64,000 nucleotides of DNA. Origin: Desulforapulum autotrophicum HRM2. GTDB lineage: Bacteria > Desulfobacterota > Desulfobacteria > Desulfobacterales > Desulfobacteraceae. The stretch covers positions 5,296,001 through 5,360,000 of the forward strand of contig NC_012108.1 in assembly GCF_000020365.1 (NCBI RefSeq), given 5' to 3'. Below are positions 9,398-17,683 of the stretch, one piece after another; within the stretch, counting starts at the first letter, position 1; each line of letters starts with the position of its first letter. The translations under genes were made by a program, and so were the position numbers. The notes beneath the pieces are model-generated. The model ran no database searches. It was not told the origin of the DNA and worked only from the letters and a program-made list of their open reading frames with translations.

Positions 9398-10348
9398 ATG
9401 CTTATACAAACAGGCCTAACGGTTTTCAGTGCTATCTTTCAGCTATTTCTTATTTCCCTTGCGGCAGGCATTCTGGTACGAAGAAATTTTGTCTCAAAGC
9501 CACAGATCCAGGTCCTGTCCGCCGTTACTGTAAATGTTTTTCTTCCCTGCCTGATCATGGCAAAGACATTGGCCCAGTTCCACCCTGAAGCGTTTACACT
9601 ATGGTGGATTCTGCCGGTGTCAGGGGTTTTAATGATCGGCTGCGGGCTTGTTTTCAGCGGACTTTTGTTCCGGTTCAATCCTGGAAAGAGACCGTTCATG
9701 ACCCTGGCCAGCATGCAGAATGCCATCTATATCGTTCTGCCCATTGGCCAGGTTCTTTTTGCCGATCAGTTTGATCGATTTGCCCTGTATTGCTTTCTCA
9801 TGGTCATGGGTTTGAATCCGGTGATGTGGAGTGTGGGAAAGGTGATGATTTCAGGGCAGGCCCAGGGCAGAATTCAGTGGAAGGATTTTATCACGCCTCC
9901 GCTGATTGCCATTTTCATTTCAGTTGCCGCTGTTTTTACCCGTGTATCGTCTTTCATACCTGAATCGGTAGTTGCATCCCTGGATTTACTCGGCCAGGCG
10001 ACGGTTCCCCTGGCTGTTTTTATTCTGGGCGCCACCATCGGAACCATTACACTCAAAAGCCTGCCTTCATTAAAAGACATCCTGATTGTAGCCGGGGTAA
10101 AATTCGTTCTGGTGCCTTCAGCGGTTTTTGCCATCCTCTATTATGGAAAAGTTTATGCCTCAATACCGCTTTTCTGCAGTTTGATGATGATACAGGCGGC
10201 ATCCCCCCCGGCAACCAACTTGATTATCATTGTGGAAAACTATGGGGGAGACACCCCGTCCATCAGCTCCATGATGCTCATTCAGTATCTCATCTGCATC
10301 CTGGCCATGCCGCTGTGGATTTCAGCCTGGCAGTTTACGGTAAGTTAA
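9398..10348 (+). CDS. AEC-family (auxin efflux carrier-like) permease
   Basis: A 316-residue inner-membrane protein with about ten hydrophobic segments in two halves, typical of the AEC/bile-acid-arsenite-riboflavin transporter superfamily. Hallmarks are the N-terminal AGILVRRNF segment, the VNVFLPCLIMAK helix with its conserved Pro, and the C-terminal QAASPPATNLIIIVENYGGD stretch. Bacterial members export or import carboxylates such as malate or malonate; the substrate here is unknown. It stands alone, 75 nt after the zinc-ribbon gene, and converges with the patatin-like gene with 5 nt between stop codons. No clear ribosome-binding site is seen except a weak purine stretch before the ATG. 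Confidence 0.8.
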   Translation: MLIQTGLTVFSAIFQLFLISLAAGILVRRNFVSKPQIQVLSAVTVNVFLPCLIMAKTLAQFHPEAFTLWWILPVSGVLMIGCGLVFSGLLFRFNPGKRPFMTLASMQNAIYIVLPIGQVLFADQFDRFALYCFLMVMGLNPVMWSVGKVMISGQAQGRIQWKDFITPPLIAIFISVAAVFTRVSSFIPESVVASLDLLGQATVPLAVFILGATIGTITLKSLPSLKDILIVAGVKFVLVPSAVFAILYYGKVYASIPLFCSLMMIQAASPPATNLIIIVENYGGDTPSISSMMLIQYLICILAMPLWISAWQFTVS

Positions 10349-10353
10349 CGATC

Positions 10354-11427
10354 TCATGGAATCCGCTGGACAAGGGTCTTGATGCGGCCGGAATCCACGG
10401 CCTCAAGAAAAGCCGTTCCAAGTCGTTTGCCCATGGCAACAGCCGTTTCCCAGAAATCAATACGCTCGTTGTCCCGGCCATGGAGGCTTACAAAATCCCT
10501 GCGGTCGGGAATCCTGCCAAAGGGCAGCTGCGACACAAAGGCGGGTGACGGTGCAACAAGCAACACATCGGCCAGGCGATGACCGTCTGCAATTCTGGAA
10601 GGTCTGTTCTTATCAAACCACCCAAGGGTCACCTGGCTGTAAAAATGGGGGTAAAGAATGATCCCGTCCCGGCCGTTCAAAAAATCAAAGGCCGGATGGT
10701 AGTGAAACATCCCCCCGTCCCGGTAGATGCCCGGGGGTGCTCCGGGGATATCCTCAACCCCTTTCATCACATAGGGAATGGACCCGCTCGCCAGAAGGGC
10801 GGTTCGAAGGTTTTCGCCATCAAGGGGAACCTGCCCCCCGGGAAATTCACCGTTCAGGGCAAAAGGAGGGGTCGATCTTGAATCATGGAACAGGGTTGGC
10901 AGGTATTGTTTCTGAAGCAGGCGTCTGGACACCCGATTTACGGCCCAGGCCTTTAAAAGACTTGTTATCTGGGCCATGGGATGATCCGACGAAAAGGCCC
11001 CTGTGCATCGAACCGCTGAAAAATTCAGACGGCAATAGGGGTGGGCCAGAATTTGTTCAACCTTATCCCGGCCAAGATAGGCGTCCAGGATACGCCAGGA
11101 TTCCCGGTCTATGCGTGCAGGAGAAGCACTATTGCGATAAAACTGATGGATATAGGCATGGGCCAGTCGATCAAAGGCCGCGGCCGGATCATTCTGGGCC
11201 GCAGCCGCCGACTTCCATGAACCAATGGATGTCCCAAAGAGGTTCAGTGGCTTTGTCCGGTTTCTGAACCATAATCCAAAAAGCGCTGTTTCAAGCTCCT
11301 TGAGAATGAGCCACTTGGCGGCACCCGAGGCCCCCACCACCATGGCGACATCGTCGGAACAAAGGCCGTTAGTCTTGATCCGTTCATGGGCCCTGTGGCC
11401 TGCCAAAAACATTAAATCCCCTGTCAT
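10354..11427 (-). CDS. Patatin-like phospholipase family protein
   Basis: A 357-residue protein with patatin features: a nucleophile elbow G-T-S-I-G around residue 65 (a second GASGAAK lies near 32) and the catalytic-dyad Asp in YRDGGMFHYHP (about 240). Patatins are Ser-Asp lipid acyl hydrolases, usually cytoplasmic or membrane-associated in bacteria. The N-terminal glycine-rich oxyanion loop normally found about 30 residues before the Ser is not obvious, so activity should be considered likely rather than certain. There is no signal peptide. The ATG is preceded by AAAGGA at 8 nt. It is a single gene; the A/T-rich region upstream (11428-11500) presumably holds its promoter. Confidence 0.7.
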   Translation of the reverse strand: MTGDLMFLAGHRAHERIKTNGLCSDDVAMVVGASGAAKWLILKELETALFGLWFRNRTKPLNLFGTSIGSWKSAAAAQNDPAAAFDRLAHAYIHQFYRNSASPARIDRESWRILDAYLGRDKVEQILAHPYCRLNFSAVRCTGAFSSDHPMAQITSLLKAWAVNRVSRRLLQKQYLPTLFHDSRSTPPFALNGEFPGGQVPLDGENLRTALLASGSIPYVMKGVEDIPGAPPGIYRDGGMFHYHPAFDFLNGRDGIILYPHFYSQVTLGWFDKNRPSRIADGHRLADVLLVAPSPAFVSQLPFGRIPDRRDFVSLHGRDNERIDFWETAVAMGKRLGTAFLEAVDSGRIKTLVQRIP

Positions 11428-11721
11428 GGTACAATTCCTTTAATTTTTTATTAATAGGCTTTATTTAATTATGATGGCGTCAACAGTCTGTCAACCCCTA
11501 ATAGATCTGGCGAAAACAGATATTCATGGGAATTATGGTCTTTTTAAAAAAAATAATAAGAAAAAACAAACCAAAAGCTACCTTGAAGAACTACAAAAAA
11601 ATTATTTTATCTTTTTCATAAGACCAGGAATTCGCTTTTACAAAAAAAAGGCCCATCTAAATCTTTGACATTTAAGCTTTTTTCAAATATTTTAATTAAA
11701 GTTAATTGATTTATACCAGAG

Positions 11722-11760
11722 CCGACATGGTCGGAGCATGATATTGGGTTCCGACCCCAA
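11722..11760 (+). promoter_or_regulatory. Mutually exclusive small hairpins in the fdhE leader
   Basis: CCGAC (11722-11726) can pair with GTCGG (11730-11734) around an ATG loop. The same GTCGG can instead pair with a second CCGAC at 11751-11755 (extended to GGTCGGA/TCCGACC). A further TTGGG/CCCAA pair (11744-11748 with 11756-11760) competes with the second. Alternative pairing of this kind is seen in attenuators and riboregulators; function is not shown. It lies in the 397-nt gap 11428-11824, which otherwise has only A/T-rich sequence and no gene. Confidence 0.35.
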
Positions 11761-11824
11761 CAATATGTGAAACGCCACGAATGGTGAATCTGGATTGCGT
11801 TTCCTGTATAGATGAGGAGTACGT

Positions 11825-12754
11825 TTGAATACAATAGAAAAACAGCAGCGTCTGCTGGCAAAGACCCTGAAGCAGTTGAGAAAAAAAGACCATATTCCCA
11901 AGGATCTCATCACCCTTCTGGGCGAGACAGCAACCCTTCAATTAGATTCAGCCCAGAATATTTCAATTGACCTCCCAGACCTGACACTGTCCAGTCTGGA
12001 CAAACAAAAAGATGATGAAAAAGGAATTCTCACCCCTGGAACCCTTCCCCTGGACAGAGATCACATTGCAGCCTTTTTTTCCCACCTCATTGAAAAAATT
12101 ACAAAACATGCAACCACTGACCCGCAAAACCGATTCCCAGGTCCCATGGTGGCGGCGGCAAAGCTGATTGAAACCGCCTATAACAATAAAGAAATCGACC
12201 TTGACAGGTGTATTGACGAATGTCTCCAGGGATCGGGACCGATCATGGCCCATTGGGCCGAACGAACACCTAAAGCCCCGGCAACCCTGAATTTTCTGGT
12301 CCGGGCAGCCATTGAACCTTCGCTTACGGCAGGGGTCACGGCCCTTGCAGAGTGGCTCAAGAAACAGCAACACCCGTCAAATCAGGAGATTCGACAGACA
12401 GGCACCTGCCCCATTTGCGGCAGCCTTCCCCATATGCTCGAACTCAGGGAAAAAGAGGGCTTTCGATTTGCCTTTTGCTCAATCTGCCAGCATGACTTCC
12501 GCATCCGGCGGCTGGCCTGCCCCGTATGTGACAATACCGACACGGACAAGCTTAAATTCTTCACCGTTCCTGAAGAGCCGGGATTCCGCGTGGAGACCTG
12601 TGACATCTGCAAGAGCTACATCAAGACCATTGATTTCAGAGCCTTTGACAGGGAATCTCTTCCCTCCCTCAACGACCTGGAATCCCTTGCTCTGGATTTT
12701 ATAGCACAGGATCAGGGGTATAGCCGGGCAACCCTTTCGGTTTGGGGGATGTAG
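11825..12754 (+). CDS. fdhE: Formate dehydrogenase accessory protein FdhE
   Basis: A 309-residue cytoplasmic protein required for assembly and export of respiratory formate dehydrogenases; FdhE binds the catalytic subunit through a rubredoxin-like iron centre. The C-terminal region carries the family's CxxC motifs: CPIC (about 197), CSIC (about 219), CPVC (about 235) and CDIC (about 262). The start is a TTG preceded by GAGGAG at 5 nt; the N-terminal helical half is typical of the family. It lies 218 nt upstream of fdhA on the same strand, which supports the assignment. A run of T after the stop (12763-12776) could weaken transcription, but no hairpin precedes it. Confidence 0.93.
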   Translation: MNTIEKQQRLLAKTLKQLRKKDHIPKDLITLLGETATLQLDSAQNISIDLPDLTLSSLDKQKDDEKGILTPGTLPLDRDHIAAFFSHLIEKITKHATTDPQNRFPGPMVAAAKLIETAYNNKEIDLDRCIDECLQGSGPIMAHWAERTPKAPATLNFLVRAAIEPSLTAGVTALAEWLKKQQHPSNQEIRQTGTCPICGSLPHMLELREKEGFRFAFCSICQHDFRIRRLACPVCDNTDTDKLKFFTVPEEPGFRVETCDICKSYIKTIDFRAFDRESLPSLNDLESLALDFIAQDQGYSRATLSVWGM

Positions 12755-12812
12755 CTTCAGACCTCCTTTTTTTTATTTTAAACCTATTATTTTAAAAACC
12801 TCCGCCGGACTG

Positions 12813-12901
12813 TCCGGTGTTGATATGGAAACCCCGTGCCACTTGCAACCCGCATATGGAGGCTGTGTCCACAAAGGTTTTCCGGGTATTGATATGAAAC
12901 C
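12813..12901 (+). repeat. Pair of near-identical direct repeats in the fdhA leader
   Basis: Two copies of about 21 nt, 12813-12833 and 12881-12901, share TCCGG followed by TTGATATG(G)AAACC; they are 68 nt apart start to start. The first overlaps a small hairpin CCGGA-ctg-TCCGG (12805-12817). CCTCC at 12799-12803 could pair with GGAGG at 12858-12862. The 218-nt space between fdhE and fdhA (12755-12972) therefore looks like a structured or protein-bound control region. I do not recognise it as a known riboswitch. Confidence 0.5.
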
Positions 12902-12972
12902 GCCAGGGGTGAAGTGATCTCCCGGGTGGGAAACATATATTTGATAACCACAAAAGCGTTAAGGAGAAGCAA

Positions 12973-15900
12973 ATGAAAATTACCCGCAGAAATTTTGTAA
13001 AGCTTGCATCTGCGGCAGCTGCAAGTATTGCAGCAGCACCCGTGTTCAGGGGACTTGGGCACGCCTCACTTGCCCCGGTTCAGGACCGGGCCAAATTGCT
13101 CACCCCCCAATGGAGTAAACAAACCACATCGATCTGCGCCTTTTGTTCCGTGGGTTGCGGTCTTTTGGTTCACACCTCCCTTGAGACCAAACGGGCCATC
13201 AATGTGGAGGGGGACCCGGATCATCCTATCAACGAAGGGGCCCTTTGTGCAAAGGGCGCTGCCACCATCCAGATGACAGAAAACCCCAAACGGACCACCA
13301 AATGTCTACACAGGGAGCCTTTCAGCGACACCTTTGTCGAAAAGGACTGGGACTGGTGCAAACAAAGAATCGCCCGGCTGATCAAAGATTCCCGGGACAA
13401 ATCCTTTGAAGAAAAAAACGCCGACGGCAAGGTGGTCAACCGAACCATGGGTATCGCCTCCTTGGGGTCTGCGGCCATTGACAACGAAGAGTGCTATGCC
13501 ATGCATTGCTTCATGCGCTCCCTGGGCCTCGTCTATGTGGAACACCAGGCCCGTATTTGACACAGCGCTACAGTTGCGGCTCTGGGAGAGTCGTTTGGAC
13601 GCGGTGCAATGACCAATCACTGGAATGACATTAAAAACAGCGATTGCATACTGATCATGGGCAGCAATGCGGCAGAAAACCACCCCATTTCCTTTAAATG
13701 GGCAGTCAAGGCCCAGCAGAACGGGGCAAAAATCATCCATGTGGACCCAAGATTCACAAGAACCTCGGCAAGGTCCGACATATACATGGCCCTTCGCTCG
13801 GGAACCGACATTGCCGTGCTTGGTGGCATGATCAACTACATTATTGAGAATAAAAGCTATTTCTACGAGTACATGCGGGACTACACCAATGCTTCGTTTC
13901 TCGTGGGCGAGGACTACGGGTTTGAAGACGGCATCTTTTCAGGTTATGATCCTGAAACCAACACCTACGACAAGTCCAAGTGGGCCTTTCAGATGGACAA
14001 ACAGGGTGTCCCCCTCAGGGACATGACCCTGAAAGATCCCCGCTGCGTGTTCCAGCTCCTTAAACAGCACTATGAGCGTTACACCCTTGACAAGGTCTCG
14101 TCGATTTCAGGCCTTTCGGTCCAGGATCTCAAAACCCTGTACCAGACCTATGCAGCCACGGGCAAAAGGGATAAGGCCGGAACAATCATGTACGCCATGG
14201 GCTGGACCCAGCATTCCGTCGGAGTCCAGAACATCCGGGCCATGGCCATGATCCAGCTCATGCTCGGCAACATCGGTATTGCAGGCGGCGGGGTCAATGC
14301 CCTTCGCGGCGAGTGCAACGTCCAGGGCTCCACGGACTATGCCCTTCTCTACCATATTCTGCCCGGTTACCTCAAAACCCCCCTGGCCGGCCAGGACACC
14401 CTTGAGATATACAACAACACCTATACCCCGAAGAGCCAGGATCCTGCGAGCGCCAACTGGTGGCAGAACTATCCCAAGTATTCGGCAAGCCTTATCAAGG
14501 CCATGTATTCAGACGACACACCCGAGGCGGGCTACAACTATTTACCCCGACTTGATTCCCACAGAGCAGACCAGTATTCCTGGATTCCCCTGGTTGACCG
14601 CATGCACAAAGGAAAGTTCACCGGCGGTCTGATCTGGGGCATGAACCCTGCCTGCTCAAGCCCGGACTCCGTCAAGACCAGGGAGGCATTGTCCAAGCTT
14701 GACTGGATGGTCAACGTCAACCTGTTCCAGTGTGAAACCAGTGATTTCTGGAAGGGGCCGGGCATGGATCCCAAAAAGATCAAAACCGAGACCTTTTATA
14801 TTCCCTGCGCTTCAGCCATTGAAAAAGAAGGCTCCGTGGCCAACTCCGGCCGCTGGATGCAGTGGCGCTACCAGGGCCCAGACCCCCTTGGCGGAGTCAA
14901 AAGCGACGGTCACTACTTCCACGAAATCTGGGAAGAACTTGTCCGCCTCTATGAGAAAGAAGGCGGTGCCTATCCTGACCCCATCACCCGGCTGAGCTTC
15001 AACAACATGTGTGAAAAGGATGAAAAAGGTCATTATCACTTCAGCGCCCAGCAGACGGCGAAACTTGCCAATGGCTGGTTTACTAGGGATGTCACCATCA
15101 AGGACAAAACTTTTAAAAAGGGCCAACAGGTGCCAAGCTTTGCCTATCTCCAGGCCGACGGATCAACCACTTCGGGGAACTGGCTCTACTGCAACTCAGT
15201 CACCGACGAGGGTAACAAGGCCGAGCGCCGTGACCGCACCCAGACCCCTGAACAGGAACGGATCGGGCTGTTTCCCAACTGGACCTGGTGCTGGCCGGTG
15301 AACCGCCGCATCATCTACAACCGGGCCTCGGTGGACATGAAGGGCAACCCCTGGAATCCTGAAAAATCCGTCATCCGCTGGGACGGTGAAAAATGGCAGG
15401 GAGATGTACCGGACGGTGGATGGGCTCCAGGCACCCGCCATCCATTCATCATGCAAAAAGAAGGGTTTGGCCAGCTGTTCGGGCCGGGCCGGGCCGACGG
15501 ACCCCTTCCTGAGCACTATGAGCCCCTGGAATGCCCGGTGGAATCCCACCCCTTTTCCTCCCGGTTGAGCAACCCCACCTCGGTTCAGATTTCGAGCGAA
15601 GAAAAGGCCGTTTGCGATCCCAGATTTCCCTTTGTGGGAACCACCTACCGGGTGACCGAACACTGGCAGACCGGTTCCATGACCCGCTGGCAGTCCTGGC
15701 TCGTGGAGGCCGAACCCCAGATGTTTGTGGAAATCAGCCCTGAGCTTGCAAAATTAAGAGGGATAGAAAACGGCGAACGGGTGATGGTCGAAAGCGTCCG
15801 GGGCGCCCTGTGGGCCATTGCCATGGTAACCGAACGAATTCAGACCTTCACCATTGACGGCGCCCGGATACATATGGTCGGCATGCCCTGGCACTACGGC

Positions 15901-16032
15901 TGGGTAACTCCAGTTGACGGCGGCGATTCAGCCAACATTGTAACACCCAATGTGGGAGATCCCAACACGGGCATCCCGGAATACAAGGCGTTCATGGTGA
16001 ACGTACGCAAACTAAGGGAGGGTGAAAAATAA
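12973..16032 (+). CDS. fdhA: Periplasmic formate dehydrogenase, catalytic alpha subunit (selenocysteine-containing)
   Basis: Oxidises formate to CO2 at a Mo/W bis-pyranopterin centre. The in-frame TGA at 13558-13560 (residue 196) is read as selenocysteine: the flanking sequence NHQARI-U-HSATVAALGESFGRGAMTNHW matches the Sec site of FdnG/FdhA enzymes, and the frame is otherwise open for 1019 residues. A twin-arginine signal (Arg5-Arg6, TRRNFVK) followed by a hydrophobic stretch indicates Tat export. The [4Fe-4S] ligands are Cys55, Cys58, Cys62 and Cys92. GVNALRGECNVQGSTD near 435-455 is the typical pterin-binding segment. The RBS AAGGAG is 7 nt before the ATG. fdhB overlaps the final base of the stop. 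The subunit works with FdhB and the cytochrome c3 encoded next. Confidence 0.96.
13558..13598 (+). promoter_or_regulatory. Bacterial SECIS element with UGA selenocysteine codon
   Basis: The TGA at 13558 is followed directly by a possible stem-loop: an apical CAG (13571-13573)/CTG (13582-13584) stem encloses TTGCGGCT, closely resembling the GGUUGCAGGUCUG apex of the E. coli fdnG SECIS. Outer pairing GCG (13565-13567) with CGC (13599-13601) is possible. This is the element to which SelB binds. Selenocysteine machinery must be encoded elsewhere in the genome. Confidence 0.75.
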
Positions 16033-16793
16033 TGAAAGGTAAAAGTTTTTTTGTTGATCTCACCCTTTGCACGGCCTGCAGGGGTTGTCAGGTGGCCTGC
16101 AAACAGTGGAAAAAACTGCCTGCAGAAAAGACCCGGAATGTGGGTTCCCACCAGAACCCCCAGGATCTTTCATCCAAGACCATTCGTCTGGTTCGCTTCA
16201 ACGAGGCCCGTAACGACAAGGGCAAGCTCAACTGGTTCTTTTTCCCGGAACAATGCCGTCACTGCATCGAACCGCCGTGCAAGCATATTTTAAACATGTA
16301 CACTCCCGGGGCCGTGGTCCAGGACCCGGAAACAGGCGCCGTGGTCATGACCGACAAGGCCATCCTGCCCAAGGGTTACCACCTTGAAAGCTGGCAGCTC
16401 TGTCCCTACAATGTACCCCGCATGGATGAGGAAACAGGTCTGTGGAGTAAATGTGATATGTGCATTGACCGGGTCCAGGCGGGTATGCTGCCGGCCTGCG
16501 TCCAGAGCTGCCCCACGGGAACCATGAACTTTGGCGACAGGGCTGATATGCTCGCCCTTGCCAAAGAACGGCTGGCCGAGGTTCAAAAAACCAAGCCCGA
16601 CGCCTATCTTGCCGATCCCGAATCCGTCCGGGTCATTTATCTTTGCGAGGCTGCCCCTGAAAATTACCATGATTCCCTGATTGCCTCCACAGAGACAAAA
16701 AATCGGATGATTGCAAAGGCGGCTGCTGATACAAAAAAAACCCGAAGGGAATTTATCACGGGTAAGTTTGGTCACACGACCAACAAGGCTTAA
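16032..16793 (+). CDS. fdhB: Formate dehydrogenase, iron-sulfur beta subunit
   Basis: A 253-residue ferredoxin-type electron-transfer subunit. Cysteine groups for four [4Fe-4S] clusters are visible: Cys13-x2-Cys16-x2-Cys19-x3-Cys23 (LCTACRGCQVACK), CRHCIEPPCKHI near 76-87, a lone-Cys segment WQLCPYNVP near 122, and KCDMCIDR...PACVQSCPTGT near 138-163. There is no C-terminal transmembrane anchor, unlike FdnH, which fits soluble periplasmic FdhAB of sulfate reducers. It has no signal peptide, so it is presumably carried out with FdhA by the Tat route. The ATG overlaps the fdhA stop (TAATG). Confidence 0.95.
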   Translation: MKGKSFFVDLTLCTACRGCQVACKQWKKLPAEKTRNVGSHQNPQDLSSKTIRLVRFNEARNDKGKLNWFFFPEQCRHCIEPPCKHILNMYTPGAVVQDPETGAVVMTDKAILPKGYHLESWQLCPYNVPRMDEETGLWSKCDMCIDRVQAGMLPACVQSCPTGTMNFGDRADMLALAKERLAEVQKTKPDAYLADPESVRVIYLCEAAPENYHDSLIASTETKNRMIAKAAADTKKTRREFITGKFGHTTNKA

Positions 16794-16817
16794 CCCAAAC
16801 CTTACTGGAGAGTAAAC

Positions 16818-17246
16818 ATGAAAAACATATCTGCTGTGTTCCTGCTTTTCATTGCCATCATGGCGGGCACCGGCCTTACCGTATGGGCCGAAGGGGAATT
16901 TGAGGCACCGGACGACGGCCTTGAGATCAATCATATTGAGGGCAACAGCGAGCGTGACCTGTCGGTGATGTTCAACCACTCAAGCCATGAAAGTTATGAC
17001 TGTTCCGAATGTCACCACAAGATGAAACTGCTCAAGGAGGGCGAGCCCCCAAGGAGCTGTGCCACCTGCCACACCGGGACGGACATCAATGAAACCAAGG
17101 GCTACAAGCCCTACTTCAAGGCCATGCACATGATCAAGAAGAACTTTCGGCCCTCGTGCATTGCCTGTCACACCCGTGAGTTCGGCGATGATCCAGACAT
17201 GACCGGCTGCGCCACCTCGGCCTGCCATCCGAACGGTCTCTATTAA
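16818..17246 (+). CDS. Periplasmic tetraheme cytochrome c3 family protein
   Basis: A 142-residue exported cytochrome. A Sec signal peptide (about residues 1-25, ending TVWAEG) precedes four haem-binding motifs: CSECH, CATCH, CIACH and the longer CATSACH (Cx4CH), a spacing typical of class III cytochromes c. Extra His residues such as those in FNHSSH are candidate sixth ligands. It is encoded 24 nt after fdhB with an RBS (GGAGAG), so it is the likely direct electron acceptor of FdhAB, passing electrons to transmembrane complexes or hydrogenases. This fdhA-fdhB-cytochrome c3 arrangement is known from Desulfovibrio-type sulfate reducers. Confidence 0.93.
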   Translation: MKNISAVFLLFIAIMAGTGLTVWAEGEFEAPDDGLEINHIEGNSERDLSVMFNHSSHESYDCSECHHKMKLLKEGEPPRSCATCHTGTDINETKGYKPYFKAMHMIKKNFRPSCIACHTREFGDDPDMTGCATSACHPNGLY

Positions 17247-17290
17247 CGGATAAGAAAAATGCACCGGCCATGCCGGTTCACATGGAACAA

Positions 17291-17335
17291 CACCAGGGCC
17301 GCCCATGGCAGTAAAGGGCGGCCCTGGTGCATTTC
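17291..17335 (+). terminator. Strong hairpin after the formate dehydrogenase operon
   Basis: Arms 17291-17303 and 17317-17329 form a perfect 13-bp G/C-rich stem (CACCAGGGCCGCC with its complement) around a 13-nt loop. The following sequence CATTTCCCC has only three T, so it is a terminator-like or transcript-stabilising hairpin rather than a textbook intrinsic terminator. It lies 45 nt after the cytochrome stop and before the acyl carrier protein gene. Confidence 0.6.
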
Positions 17336-17369
17336 CCCTGGCAACTAATGCGAACAAGGAGCAAAAGCC

Positions 17370-17624
17370 ATGATAACAACGGAAATAGGAACGATTATCC
17401 TGCAAACCATTGAAAAAATCGCTCCCGAGTCGAGTCTTGAAAACCTGAATCCAGACCTTCGCTTTCGCGATCAGTTTGATTTTGATTCAGTAGACTTTGT
17501 CAATTTCATTGATCAGCTCCAGGAACGTTTCCAGATCAAAATTCCAGAGACCGACTACCCCCAACTGGCGACCCTGAACGGCGGCATTGCCTATCTGGAT
17601 AGAAAGAACCGGGAAGCAATGTAA
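17370..17624 (+). CDS. Stand-alone acyl carrier protein
   Basis: An 84-residue acidic helical protein with the phosphopantetheine attachment motif F-D-S-V-D; Ser40 would carry the prosthetic group. The spacing of helices and the motif SVDFVNFIDQLQERFQIKIPE match acyl carrier proteins. It is isolated from fatty-acid synthesis genes (no fabF or fabD nearby), so it may serve a special acyl-transfer pathway rather than bulk lipid synthesis. RBS AAGGAG lies 9 nt upstream of the ATG. It is separated from the formate dehydrogenase genes by a strong hairpin and converges on the large helicase gene with 59 nt between stops. Confidence 0.85.
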   Translation: MITTEIGTIILQTIEKIAPESSLENLNPDLRFRDQFDFDSVDFVNFIDQLQERFQIKIPETDYPQLATLNGGIAYLDRKNREAM

Positions 17625-17683
17625 TCAAGGGAATTATTTATTTCTGAGTCCCTTAACAGTATGAGGAGTATTTTCCGGTCAGT

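Noticed and set aside
12755-12972. Known Moco or c-di-GMP riboswitch in front of fdhA
   Set aside because: The sequence has folding potential, but I could not match the conserved core of either class; it is kept only as an uncharacterised leader.
12973-13560. Separate truncated formate dehydrogenase gene ending at TGA 13560
   Set aside because: The frame continues with family-typical residues straight after the TGA and a SECIS-like loop follows, so it is one selenoprotein gene rather than a broken or frameshifted pair.
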